A DNA stretch of 64,000 nt from Anastatus disparis (Eukaryota; Arthropoda; Insecta; Hymenoptera; Eupelmidae): assembly GCA_017163975.1 (NCBI GenBank), contig JAFFSR010000240.1, positions 682,001 through 746,000 on the forward strand. The letters run 5' to 3'. The translations under genes and the position numbers were made by a program. Below are positions 39,115-50,300 of this stretch, piece after piece. The notes under the pieces were generated by a model. The model was not told where the DNA came from, did no database searches, and worked only from the letters and a program-made list of their open reading frames with translations. Numbering within the stretch: the stretch's first letter is position 1; every line of letters begins with the position of its first letter.

Positions 39115-40511
39115 CGCGAATAGGGACGAAAAGTGAGAAACAATGCCCTACAAGAAAAAAAATATACCAAAGCTTTTGGGAGTTCTAGCTGAGTCACAAA
39201 CAAGGAAACACGATTAGGAGGTTGAAACAGACGATGGACGTGTACATGCATGTATATATACGAGCTCTTTTTTTCTCTTTTTTTTTTATTTTCTTTCTTT
39301 CACGTTAAAGTTTCGAAGAAAAGGGCTATCATCAGTTTTATACGATGTTATAATGGTGTTTGTTTTCAAAGCTTATTGGGTTACGTAATGAAAACTTGAC
39401 ACCTAGCGGTATTTTTAAAAATACGTTAAAAAGTTTGACACATTTTACATTTATCTTTTTTACAATATACTTGAATAAGAAGTGGTTCAAGATACATTGT
39501 AATATTATTTGAAATTTTAACTTTATAATGGTTTATTTTTACTTTACTGACAATTATTTCTTAAATCATCCCCTTTTACGCTTGGATAAAAAAAAATTTT
39601 GATAAAAATAACTTTTTATTAAATTTTAACTATATTATGATTAGTGACTATACAAACAACAAACAAATATTTGATGAATATTTGTCATTAATAACTTTAG
39701 CATATTACACGAGGGTACATCGGTAATATTTAAGCAAGCTAAATTTGTAAACGAGAATATTGGTTCAACTCTAACTTCGAGTCTATCAACTCAACTACAG
39801 AACAAATATTTAGGTTTGCGGATAAGGTGTATACTATATAACACCCAACGCTAACTGATGAACGGAGTATTACTTGTACTGTGATACAAATTGCGTGCAT
39901 TAATTATGTAATCGCCTTAAGTTATTTAGTCGATAATGTGAAAAGTTTTATATTTGTGATAAATACAAATTTTTCTTCTTACCACAAAATGTATAGTACC
40001 GTTCATAAATTTGAGATTATTTTTTTAAAATCTTTAATTGAATAAAAATTGCAATTATTGAGTTAAATCTAGAAATAAAAATTGATTTTTAAGTAGGCTT
40101 ATAACATTATCGTTCTTTATGCTTTTATTTATAATATATTTCATACGATTTCCATATAAATTTAAATATTCAAAACTTTTTCAAAATGCACGATTATTTT
40201 TGAAATTTTCAATTTTTTAAAAATATATTAAATGAATAATTTAACATTAATTAATAAATAGTATGTCAAAAAGGTATGATCAATAAAAAAGTCAACTTTA
40301 ATGTAATTTCTATAATCGTAGAAAAATGATTTCGAATATCAAAACGATATGTATAATTTCATATTTGCTTGGAATACTTCAACAATCTTATAACATATAA
40401 TTCCTTTGAATAATAAAATATTTATGAATGCTTATAAATAGTGTATGTACTTCTATACGTAATATTAAGTTTCGTTGCATATAATAAAATCAAATTTATT
40501 TTATGTTTCAG

Positions 40512-40554
40512 GTGAGCATTGCGATTCCCATTTTATTTTATTGGTATACTACCA
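40512..40554 (+). other. Recursive-splicing ratchet point with 43-nt recursive exon
   Basis: What is seen: an AT/T-rich lead (40484-40506) ends in TTTCAG at 40506-40511 and is followed immediately by GTGAGC (40512-40517). A perfect GTAAGT donor occurs at 40555-40560, preceded by ACCA, giving a 43-nt exon. The organisation and strand match the site at 7087/7088 almost exactly. Known: this is the arrangement of ratchet points with short cryptic exons in long introns. Inference: it divides the intron downstream of the 26433 exon about 14.0 kb after that exon, leaving at least 23.4 kb to the window edge. Phase-0 translation of the 43 nt is open (starts Val-Ser-Ile-Ala), but the length is not a multiple of three, so inclusion would shift the reading frame. 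An ordinary alternative exon is the main rival explanation. The GTGAGC directly after AG favours a ratchet point. Confidence 0.72.
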
Positions 40555-43426
40555 GTAAGTGATATTTTTATTTTTCGTAAGAATAACGTTTTTACCAAGC
40601 AATAATAATTTAATATGATTAAAAATCTTTTTGATATAAAAATAATCACAGAATCATCGATCAAAATAGTATAATTAAATAACTCACATATATCGATCCA
40701 TGATTCAAAAATAAAATTTATATGTATTACAACAATCCAATTATTTTTTTTTTACGACTTGTAAAAAGTTAAGCAGAATAAATTTACCACGAAATGGATT
40801 TGTCATTTTTCTTTTTCAACGTTGAAATTGTACACGAGAGCAAGAAAATCTAGGTGAGACGTTTTCCTTTTTCTTTCTTCTTTTTTTTTCAAGTGGTTTT
40901 TCGAGACACGGTGTGGCGGTTACTACGTGAGATGATTTTTAATTCATATACCACGCTAATGTATTGTATATGCACGAAAGTTTTTGCAAGGTGTTTAAAG
41001 CATATATCATTTTTAGAATATGATAAATCTAAGGTATATACTTACGTGAAAATTTTCATATGAGAAAAAATTATCATTCAAATTGTAAAAAAAAAGTTAT
41101 TTTACTTTTGAAAAATATAAAAAAAAAAAAATTTCACTATTAAGAAAATAGTACAATAAAACTATTAGTTCGCAAAACTGTTACAGAAACGTATACAAAA
41201 GGTATTTACAAATTATTTAAATATTTTAGAATTTTTTACAACTATTGAAATTCTTTGTTATTTGAATCCTTTTTTTTCTCTCGTGTCCGAAATAGTTTTG
41301 TCGGATAAAAAAAATATTTGGTTTTAGCAATTTTCAAAGGCGAGCTTTTCCGTTAATGAAGAAAAACAAATGTTAAACAAACGCGGAATGACTAGAGGAA
41401 AAAAATACAACGCTAAGAGCAATCCTATCAAACTATCAAAGGTTTTACTCGTAAAGCTTTATTTACTCGCCAATATTGAATACAAACTCAAACAGTTACG
41501 TAACTGTGTTTTTTTGACGCATAAAAAATACTGAAATTTACTTCGATGTTTAATGGTTTAATTCAATCGATTTATTCTTTTACTTCTTTGTGAAAATAAT
41601 CGTTCTTGTGTAAAAATAGTTTATTAATATTTTAATTGGGTTAACAACAAATGTTCTTTTTGAAGCTCAAGCATTCAAATGATACTATATGAATAAATCG
41701 ATAAATTATTTAAACTATTTTTCAAATCATTGAAAACGTCAGAAATCATACAAAATATAAGCTTTAAATTTTAGCAGCATCAATTAAAAAATATCAATAT
41801 ATTCATAATGTACAAGATTATTGCGCGTTTTTTATATTCATTTTAAATTTTATTTAATAAATAGAACAAATAGAATAAAAATAAAACGTGTACGTTGTAA
41901 CTCCATTTTTTGAGCATAATGTTGATTTTTATGAAAAATTTGCAATATGAATAGTGTCCGAAATTGCACAAAAATGAATACATTGTAGGTTTTTGAGATG
42001 TAATTTTACGTTATCGTTAAATATGAACATTTTTATTTAATATTATTACCAAATCTAATTACTTTAATAAATTTCAACAATCGGGAAAGAAGAAAAATTT
42101 TATTTATCGTCAACTTTATTTTCTTTAACTTATTTCTAAAACATCCAACCCACTTCTTATTGTTGTAAAATTACTGTTTAAATCAACCTTGCAATCAAAC
42201 AAATATTCCAATGAATTATTATTTTATATTTTGATATCTTATAAAAATTTTTGATACCTATGAAATATCTTACAAAAAAAGATGATTAAACAAAAATTTT
42301 ATTAAATAATACAAATTGATTCTGAATTCTCTTTCCGTCAAAACTTTTTCTCTCTAAAAATAACAGACAACAGTAACAACGCATAAACGAAAACAGCAAC
42401 TTCAACTATCATCGTACAATTTCCTCGACAATAAAAGCGCTCACGTATGGCTTCATCATAGAAGTGTTCATTTGTTGATAGATTTATATATATATGTGTG
42501 TGTATGTATGAACTCGAGGACGCTCGAGGGTAGATCGGTACAAATAGGAGTTCGACGAATTCGACAATGCAGGCTCATCAAGCTATTGTTGAAGGCGTAC
42601 ACAATGCTCTTCCACGTTCTCGTAGCCAAATACTATCTGTGTTCTACAATACTACGTATATACTTTCTATGGGTTATCTTATGAAAATATTATATGAAAT
42701 TTTTTGAAAAATCAACTTTTCCTGCCTTACATTCATTGATGAGAATAGAATTTACGATTGAGAATGTGCGTATGTATTTCAGAGCTATTGTTATTCTAAA
42801 GATATTGCATTATATACTGGGTTTCAGAAGATGGTACATATACACAAATTATTTATGTGAATTTTTTGAAAATTATAAAATTCAAGTATGCACAGAAAAA
42901 AATAAAATTTAGGAATAGCAAAAATCTATTTGATTCTTAGCCTTTAAGGTAAATAAAAATCCAACATTAGTCAATAAATAGAATCTTTTTACGAAATTAC
43001 GGTAATGTGGATTATAAGAAATGTACCAGAATTTAGAAGGTATATTTATCCTTCTGCGAAATTGAAATTAAATGCTTGAATCATAAGGAAATTTAATCAA
43101 GACTAAGAAAAAGTTATTTGAAAAGAAGTACAATCATTAGGAAATTCTTATTTACTAATTACATTTTTTTAATAAATAGAAAAATGTATGGGAAAATTTA
43201 ATTAAAAAAATGGATTAAAAATAAATTATAATTTTTATATAACATACTCTTGTGTTAAGTAGTTTTCCTCTTACTGAAAGTGAATGTAATTTTTTTTATT
43301 ATATTACAAAGATTTAAAATAAAATATTATAAAGGATTTAAAAAAAGTTTAATTCTCAAAACATTAGATTATTAAAGTTATTTAATTAATTTTATTACAA
43401 TATGGCAAACTCAATGTTAATTTATA
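40555..43426. other. Presumed intron between the second ratchet point and the transposon
   Basis: Starts with the GTAAGT donor. A GC-richer patch at 42510-42660 lies in a 70-codon chance frame without splice support. Otherwise AT-rich. Confidence 0.55.
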
Positions 43427-44039
43427 CCCGCATAAAAAAAATTTGTATTGCCAAGATATTGGTGAAACAATATCCAATATATTGCATTTATTTAATAATC
43501 TCTTGGCAAAATTTTTCCAATATTTCGCCAACATTTAGCATTTATCAATCCCTAGGGCCAAAACCCACATTATTCCCACATATTGGCAATATATTGGATA
43601 TTGCTGATATATTGGATATTGCTATATCATTATGTATAATGATAAATAATTTCAAATAAAAAATCAAAGTTTTACCACATTTAATTGAAAACTTTTTAAC
43701 TTTTTTTTATATCATATCTATAAAGTATACAATATAGGTGATATTAAAATCTTTAATATAATATATAAAAATAAAATATTGGTAAATTAAATTCAGAAAT
43801 CTTTTTTTGCAAAACAAAAAATATATTTAGTAAAATAATTTTTCAAGTCAAATTTTACGAATATAAATATAACAAAAAATCTATTATACTAATTGTATAT
43901 TTACATTACAATTTGGTTGAAATAATTTCTGAGTAACAGAAATGTTATATCAAATTTAATCAACACAAATCGACTTATGTCATTTTTGTAAATAAGAAAA
44001 AGATTAAATCATTTTTACTTTTAATAAATATAACTTAAA
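43427..44039 (+). repeat. Left terminal inverted repeat (613 bp)
   Basis: The sequence matches the reverse complement of 46354-46966 with only scattered substitutions from CCCGC through ACTTAAA, after which homology stops abruptly. It contains internal short repeats built on CCAATAT / ATATTGG and GATATTGC. An open frame of 85 codons runs through the outer half, but it reflects the repeated words and is mirrored in the right copy. I do not call it a gene. Confidence 0.88.
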
Positions 44040-44319
44040 TAAATAAATTATTTGCTTGAAATTTCTTTAATTTCACAATTAAAAACATTATACAAACGAC
44101 CTTATTTTTACGAAAAAATGATTAAATGTCCTAGAAATCAGTCACTTCAAGCTCAAAAATTTTCTTTCACACTCAGGGCGTGAAATTCAATTTTTGATGT
44201 CTATTCTTAGAGGCTAAAATAGCTCTTTTTTACCCAAGGGCAAAAAAGTAATTTTCTAATAAGCGTAATTGATTTTTACCAATAAGAAATTTACTTTTCG
44301 TGTCTCAGAATTATACTGA

Positions 44320-44995
44320 ATGGTGGATGAGTCGATGTATAAATTGAGTAATGGGTGCATGGTGCAATGAATTCATAGGTGGATTCATGGGACGATGAAA
44401 TGACGGCTCAATGGTTCGATGGACAGATCGATAAATATGACGATAGATCGATGGGCGGATAAATGTTAATGTCGATGGATCACTAAATGAATACGTCGAT
44501 GGGTTGATAGACTGATTGGTGGATAGATGAAATAGTCGATGGGTTAATGGGCGCATAGATGAATTTTTTCGAAGGGTTTATGGGCCGATGGGCGGATAGA
44601 TGAATTTGTCGATTGGTTGACGGTCTGTTGGGCGGATAGATGAATTTGTCGATGGGTTGACGAGCGGAATTTGTTGATGAGTGGAAAAAAGAATTCGTTG
44701 ATGGGTTAATGGATGGATAGATGAATTTTTTGGTGGATGTCAGAAGTTGAATGGGTCGATGAGTTGATAGGTCTATTGATCGATGAATTCATGGGTAAAT
44801 GGGTTAATTGGTCAATAAATCAATGGGTCAATAGGTTCATGGTTCAATAAATTGATGGTTGCATGGGTAGATGGGTCAAAGAGTACGTGGATCGGCAGGA
44901 TGATGGGTCAATGGATTCATGGGTCGATGGGTCATTGGTTTTGATGAGTTGATCTGTCGATGGGCTGATGGGTTCGTAGGCAATTTCTTTAATTT
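44320..44995. repeat. Degenerate GATG/GATA minisatellite inside the transposon
   Basis: About 675 bp built from variants of GATGGGTTGATG, GATGGATAGATGAAT and GGGTCGATGAGT. There is a loose 4-bp rhythm and higher-order units of roughly 28-60 bp; for example the GATAGATGAATTTGTCGAT segment recurs near 44590-44660. On the minus strand it gives Ser/Pro/His/Thr-rich open frames that are artefacts of the repeat. The array lies between the left TIR and the transposase fragment, where the 5' part of the transposase gene would be expected, so it may have expanded in or replaced lost coding sequence. Confidence 0.75.
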
Positions 44996-45276
44996 TCCTC
45001 CTTTCGTACCCAACTGCTTCTTGTCGAGGCAAATTCGACAGTCTTATTTTCTCATTTTCATTTTAATTTTATCATCTATTAATGCCGTTATTTTTTGTAT
45101 TATTTATGAATTTATTTTTAATGTGGCTAAATTTGATGCCCTTCGTGTATGAAAAAGTAATATGTTATCTACGGAAGTAAAGGTGTTTTGCCCTCGTCTT
45201 TATTGTCACCCTCGCTTCGCTCAGGCTTCAAACTCGACTCAGGCAAAAATCATCTATTTTACTCCCTTGGTTAACA

Positions 45277-45759
45277 ATGTACTATTCTGATATTTATGAT
45301 GGTTTGCTGTATCAAGAAATGCTCCGTCCAAATAAAATATTAAGTGATCCCAACAATATATCTTTTACATGGTATTCTGACGGCGTTAGAATTTTTAAAT
45401 CTTCCAAATACAATATTTGGACGTTTTATTTAACAATTAATGAATTTCCTTACAAAGAACAACATAATATTGAAAATGTGTTGTTAATTGGTTTGTGGTT
45501 TAGAAAACTGAAACCTAAAGTTAATCTCTTTTTAACTTCCTTAAAAAACTCATTAAAAAAATTGTATAAAGGTATAGATTTTGAAGTACCCAACGTAGAT
45601 AAACCTACTAAGGGTATACTCTTGATTGACAAATCAAGAGTATACCCTTTTGAAAAGAAATTAACTTTGCGAACTGATAACGAAACCATTCTGCACGGTC
45701 AACAAACATATGTTAGTAATATTAAAGTTCGCGATGTTGAGGGACCAACAATGCTCTAA
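45277..45759 (+). pseudogene. Transposase fragment, internally deleted (Transposase_21-like)
   Basis: A 160-codon frame. The N-terminal two thirds contain the pattern Ser-Phe-Thr-Trp-x-Ser-Asp-Gly-Val (residues 29-37), Phe-Lys-Ser-Ser-Lys-Tyr-x-Ile-Trp (40-48), Asn-Glu-x-Pro-Tyr and Gly-Leu-Trp-Phe followed by Lys-Pro-x-x-Asn-Leu-Phe-Leu. From family knowledge, these recur in large animal transposase-domain proteins related to CACTA-type Transposase_21; the Asp of Ser-Asp-Gly is the likely first catalytic acidic residue. A Lys-Gly-Ile-Leu-Leu segment (about 112-116) then jumps directly to Arg-Val-Tyr-Pro-Phe and a Leu-Arg-Thr-Asp-x-Glu-Thr block. In intact relatives a Cys-rich segment separates these, so an in-frame internal deletion is inferred. 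The N-terminus and the remaining catalytic region are missing, and the apparent Met start is probably not native. Not functional. Confidence 0.65.
45610..45649. repeat. Perfect 18-bp palindrome at the transposase deletion junction
   Basis: AAGGGTATACTCTTGATT (45610-45627) is followed by the 4-base spacer GACA and its exact reverse complement (45632-45649). It sits where the transposase frame jumps between two normally separated conserved blocks, Lys-Gly-Ile-Leu-Leu and Arg-Val-Tyr-Pro. Confidence 0.85.
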
Positions 45760-46222
45760 AATTGTACCAAAATTCATTATATTAACCGGTAGTCCAGGGG
45801 CAAACTACATAAGTCGTGGCCGACCAAGGTCCTCGATTCTAACCAGGTTTTTTTTTATATATTTCGATCTGCCAATTTCGAATTTTTTTCGGTAGAAAGT
45901 CTGAAAATGGCGCATTTAATAATTATTAACAATTTTTATAAACAAATTATAGAAATGCGTTTTTTTTAGAAAAAAAATGTTATCATGTTTTTAGGTTATT
46001 TTGAGCAAAAAGGTTCTCATGAATATATTGCTAAAATGCACTAAATCGGCAGAAAACAATCACAGTTTGAAAAAACGCGATTTTTCAAAAGTTTGACAGC
46101 TTATAGCTCAGCTTCTACTGCTTTAATTTTTACTCACAACAGCTTAAATTGTTCATTAAAATGTAAACTTAAAGATTACATTAGTTGGCGACAGTATTTA
46201 TAATGAATACATTACCCATTAA

Positions 46223-46317
46223 TCGCTCAAAAAGTACTGTATACGCGCACCCGCGCGCTGACCTGCAACGCCAGGGACTGTACATAGGTAAGCTGTAAAT
46301 GGTACTTTTTTGGGCGA
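46223..46317. mobile_element. 95-bp MITE-like element flanked by TTAA
   Basis: The ends TCGCTCAAAAAGTAC and (reverse complement of the right end) TCGCCCAAAAAAGTAC form imperfect 15-16 bp TIRs. TTAA lies immediately outside both ends (46219-46222 and 46318-46321), as in piggyBac-like or Kolobok-like insertions. The core is unusually GC-rich, with CGCGCACCCGCGCGC around 46244-46258. It is nested just inside the right TIR of the larger transposon. An intrinsic stem-loop of the host element is an alternative. Confidence 0.5.
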
Positions 46318-46353
46318 TTAAATTTTGAACAATAAAATATATGAACTATTTTC

Positions 46354-46966
46354 TTTAAGTTGTATTTATTAAAAGTAAAAATGATTTAATCTTTTTCTTA
46401 TTTACAAAAATGACATAAGTCGATTTGTGTTGATTAAATTTGATTTAACATTTCTGTTACTCAGAAATTACTTCAACCAAATTGTAATGTAAATATACAA
46501 TTAGTATAATAGATATTTTGTTATATTTATATTCGTAAAATTTGACTTGAAAAATTATTTTACCAAATATATTTTTTGTTTTGCAAAAAAAGATTTCTGA
46601 ATTGAATTTACCAATATTTTATTTTTATATATTATATTAAAGATTTTAATATCACCTATATTGTATACTTTATAGATATGATATAAAAAAAAGTTAAAAA
46701 GTTTTCAATTAAATGTGGTAAAACTTTGATTTTTTATTTGAAATTATTTATCATTATATTCATTGATATAGCAATATCCAATATATCAGCAATATCCAAT
46801 ATATCGCCAATATGTGGGAATAATGTGGGTTTTGGCCCTAGGGATTGATAAATGCTAAATGTTGGCGAAATATTGGAAAAATTTTGCCAAGGGATTATTA
46901 AATAAATGCAATATATTGGATATTGTTTCACCAATATCTTGGCAATACGAATTTTTTTTACGCGGG
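46354..46966 (-). repeat. Right terminal inverted repeat (613 bp)
   Basis: Inverted counterpart of the left TIR, ending GCGGG followed by TA. Differences from the left copy include CGCGTA versus CGCATA near the tip and a few single-base changes in the ATATTGG-rich segment. Both copies have the same length. Confidence 0.88.
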
Positions 46967-47204
46967 TAGTGAAATGTTAAAATCGAGATGATGTAATAGA
47001 GTGTTTGATTTGTATATAGTTACCGATATCACAGTTTCCCGAATTTTTTATCTTTATTTAAAAATTGTTCAAAATATTTCTATATTATGCTTTTTACTAA
47101 TTAAAAAAGAAGACTGTAATATAGAGCAATTTTAAAAAAATTTGGATTAAGAATGAAAAATTTGGAAAATTGCAATGTCGGTATTTTACATTCCTTTAAT
47201 GCTT

Positions 47205-47357
47205 GAGGTCTCGGTGGCTCACTTGGTAGAGTGATGGACTCATAATCTTGAGGACTCGAGTTCGAATCCCGCTCTCGGCGGCCGATCGATACAAGCACCA
47301 CTGTATATATGTGCTTTGTTTGCAAACACACTGAAAACCTTTGTCGCTAACAAGCAC
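47205..47357 (+). mobile_element. tRNA-derived SINE, 3'-shortened copy
   Basis: The best preserved head of the family: TGGCTCACTTGGTAGAGTG, CTCATAATCTTGAGG and a B-box CGAGTTCGAATCCC near 47257-47270. The body follows to CTGAAAACCTTTGTCGCTAA and then fades into an A-rich stretch without the usual CAGCGACGCTAAAT end. Chance open frames on the opposite strand overlap it. Confidence 0.85.
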
Positions 47358-50300
47358 AAAAAAATGATAAAAATTGGTATTGGAGGATATTGTCCTGATC
47401 ACGATAAAGTCAAATTGTGCTATTCGATCAATTTTTTTTTTAAGAAACATTAATTTTTCTATCGTATTCATATTTAATTTTCATAATTTTTTTCTTTATT
47501 TTTTTTATTGATATGAAAATATTACAAAGTTTTATTCCTCATGAAACAGTTATTATAAATTCAACATTTTAATTTTTCAATTAAAAAACTTGAGAAATAT
47601 AACTTTCCTCTCGAAAACTCATTGAAATTTTAAAAAATTGCTTAACTTTGAGAAAGCAGGTCGCACATGAAAATTTAATGAAAGATTTTTAAAGATTGAA
47701 TTCCTACTTTTATTTAAACAATCCGATATATTTTTTTTTTAATTGTAATAATAATCTTAATTAATTTTCATTAAAATTTTTACAATTGTATATAATATTT
47801 TAAAAAAATGTTCAACAAAAAACAATTTTTAAAAGTATTGTTCGTAAATTGGACGGCACTTGATACAAATTGTAATTCGTAGAACATAAAAACTCTTTTA
47901 TATAAATGTTTTTACTATTATAAAATTCTGAACCTTAAAAAATTCAAATTTATATCCTAGTTGTAGTATATTATTGTAATCGTTATCCAGTATAATAGTA
48001 TCTGATCAACGATTCGCGTACCTTTTAATATTGAAACCACAAAGTATCACAAGACCATCTGACACGTAGCATGTGTAAAAAGAAAAAGAGAGAAAGAGAG
48101 AGAAATGAGCTATAGCATGTTCGTATTATTATCTTACCGTTTGCATATATTATTTACGCACGTGTATATGTATGGTATAAGCGGAGAGACCAAAAGCCGC
48201 CTAGTAATCTCGCTTTTCTCTTCCTCAAAACAAAACAATAGAGGGTTAAAGCAAGAAAATTGCGTGGGAGAAGTCATCCCCGGACAACAACAGAAAGACA
48301 CATATTCCCGTCTCTCTTATTCACTCTATTTTACTCTCTATTAGTTTCACGTGCAAGTTTGATTTTTTAGTATGAAGTTATATTCATAATTTTTCAATTT
48401 AAGTATTCTTTTAACATTAGGTGTTTATTGTTAATATGGATTAAAACAAAATTACGAGAAATTTTTGCAAAATTTTATTTATTTTTAAAAGAAATTCTAC
48501 AAAATTTTCTATCGATTTTTTTACTAATGAGCATAAAATATATCTTTCTTTTTTAAATTAACAATAGATTCATTTACCAAGATTTAAACGTTTCGTAAAT
48601 TAGAAGGTAAACAATTGTAAAAAACCAATCACTTACTAAGGTACAATTAGTATTATCTCATTACCTTTTGTTTTTCGTATAAAAACAAGTCGTTTCGATT
48701 TCTTATTAACTTAATGAAAAGTACCTTAATCTGTTAAAATAAAAGTTTTGTTTACGAATCAATCCCTTCAAAGCGCAAAATTAATTTTTTCCTATACTAA
48801 AAGCTATTTGTTTATTAAGGAAATTAATTGCACAGAATTTGAGTATTAATTGCACGATATATCCATTGAAATAGGTTAAATAAGTTCGAGCCATTTTAAA
48901 AACTAAGAATAATGGAACATAAACGCAAATCAACGAAACGACACTTATCGAACCAAACGCTTTTAACGACCGGTCGTTAAGACCAATTCAGCACTTACGC
49001 CCTTAGTCTCTTTGCCGGGCAATCGGATAATGGATTTGCACACGACTGGTACTTTAACCAACTGGACTGTTGGAAAATGCTTTAATTTTCTTTTGTTTTA
49101 TTTTTTTCTCTCTTTTTGTGGCCAAATTTACTTTTAGTACTTTTAATTTTCAACCTTTCATTATCTTGATTATAAGTGAAAATTTCGCATTCTCTGTTGA
49201 TGACTTTTAGTTTGAAGAAAGGATTCTCATGACGTTTGGTATAAAAGCTCTAGATTTGATATGAAGACAAAATCAATAGAATTAATTATTTTTTTTTTTT
49301 AACGTAGATTATTTCTCAAAATAATTCATCAAAATTTTATTGTAATGATTAACGATTCAAAATTGTTTGACCTATTTAAGTTTAAAATAGTTAACTAAAG
49401 CAATCCATTTAATTAGTAGTAATTATATAATAGAACAATATTCAAGTTACATTAAAAACATATATTTTAATAACCGTAAAAAGCTTTTAAATTGTATGAA
49501 CTACTTTATTTTTAAAGAAAATAAAACTTTAAAGAATGATACTTTTTCATTTTAAGTACTTAATTGACAGTCAGAACATTTCTTCTTGAGCAAACATCTG
49601 TGAAATTAGATGAAAAAAAAGAAAAAAACGAAATGGAAATAAATGAAATCTTGTCAAGTATTTCTTCGACTCAGTAACCAGATCCTAAAGGTTGAATGAA
49701 AACTAAATTAAAAAAAGACCAGAAAAAGAGAAGAGCATTAAATTAAAAGCTTTAATCTGAGAGAGATAAAAGGAGAAAAACGTAACAGATTTCATTTTAT
49801 ACCGATTACTTTTTAGTATAGGCTTCTCCCGAAAGATACTTGAAAATATTTCAATTTCTGTAACTTTTTTTATAATTCAATTAGTCCATGCAGGTATTAT
49901 GATTCTTTTTTTCATTATGATAAATGCACAAATATTAATTCATTCTATCTTTTATTTTTACGATATTAAACGATATTCTAAATTACGATTGTAATTATTA
50001 CTATATTTTATGGGATATTCTCAAATATCAGCAATATTTCAATCGTATTAATAAATTTTGCTATTACTTTCTTATAAAATTATTTGTTCGTAGATACATA
50101 AATCAAAAATATAATGCCTGTAAGCACTTGAACTTTTCTCTCGAGCACTCCTTCTTTTCAGCCCCTTATTTTCAGTGCGAAAGAAAAAGAAGAAAATATA
50201 ATAATAAAGGGAGAGAATGCAAGCACATTGGCGTGTTACCCCGTTGATATTATTTCAAAGAAGACGACGCAGGAGCGTTATAAAGCACGGCTCTCTCGCA

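Larger units (their letters stand above)
37359..40511. other. Presumed intron up to the second ratchet point
   Basis: AT-rich with a pyrimidine-rich GC island at 38860-39060. The 116-codon minus-strand frame at 37693-38043 is low complexity (Phe, Ser, Cys, Lys) and unsupported. Confidence 0.55.
43427..46966. mobile_element. 3.5-kb DNA transposon with 613-bp terminal inverted repeats, degraded
   Basis: The two ends are near-identical inverted repeats starting CCCGC(A/G)TAAAAAAAATT, and each end abuts a TA dinucleotide (43425-43426 and 46967-46968). This fits a TA target-site duplication. The interior contains, in order: the left TIR, a short spacer, a GATG-rich minisatellite, a CDS fragment with similarity to animal transposase-domain proteins, about 450 bp of non-coding sequence, a nested 95-bp TTAA-flanked element and the right TIR. 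The transposase fragment is incomplete, so this copy cannot be autonomous. TIRs that still agree at about 95% or better by eye suggest fairly recent insertion or TIR homogenisation. The TA flank and the Transposase_21-like domain suggest the CACTA/Mirage (CMC) group, but I would not assign a superfamily without a search. Confidence 0.8.

Noticed and set aside
40845..40860. Possible ratchet point (TCTAG|GTGAGA)
   Set aside because: Preceded by a purine-rich stretch rather than a polypyrimidine tract.
43402..43659. 85-codon frame repeated as a 66-codon frame at 46734-46934 (minus)
   Set aside because: Both lie in the two TIR arms, so the similarity is at DNA level.
47205..47280. Possible functional tRNA
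   Set aside because: Acceptor and anticodon stems do not pair, and the same head-plus-body unit occurs six times, so it is a SINE.
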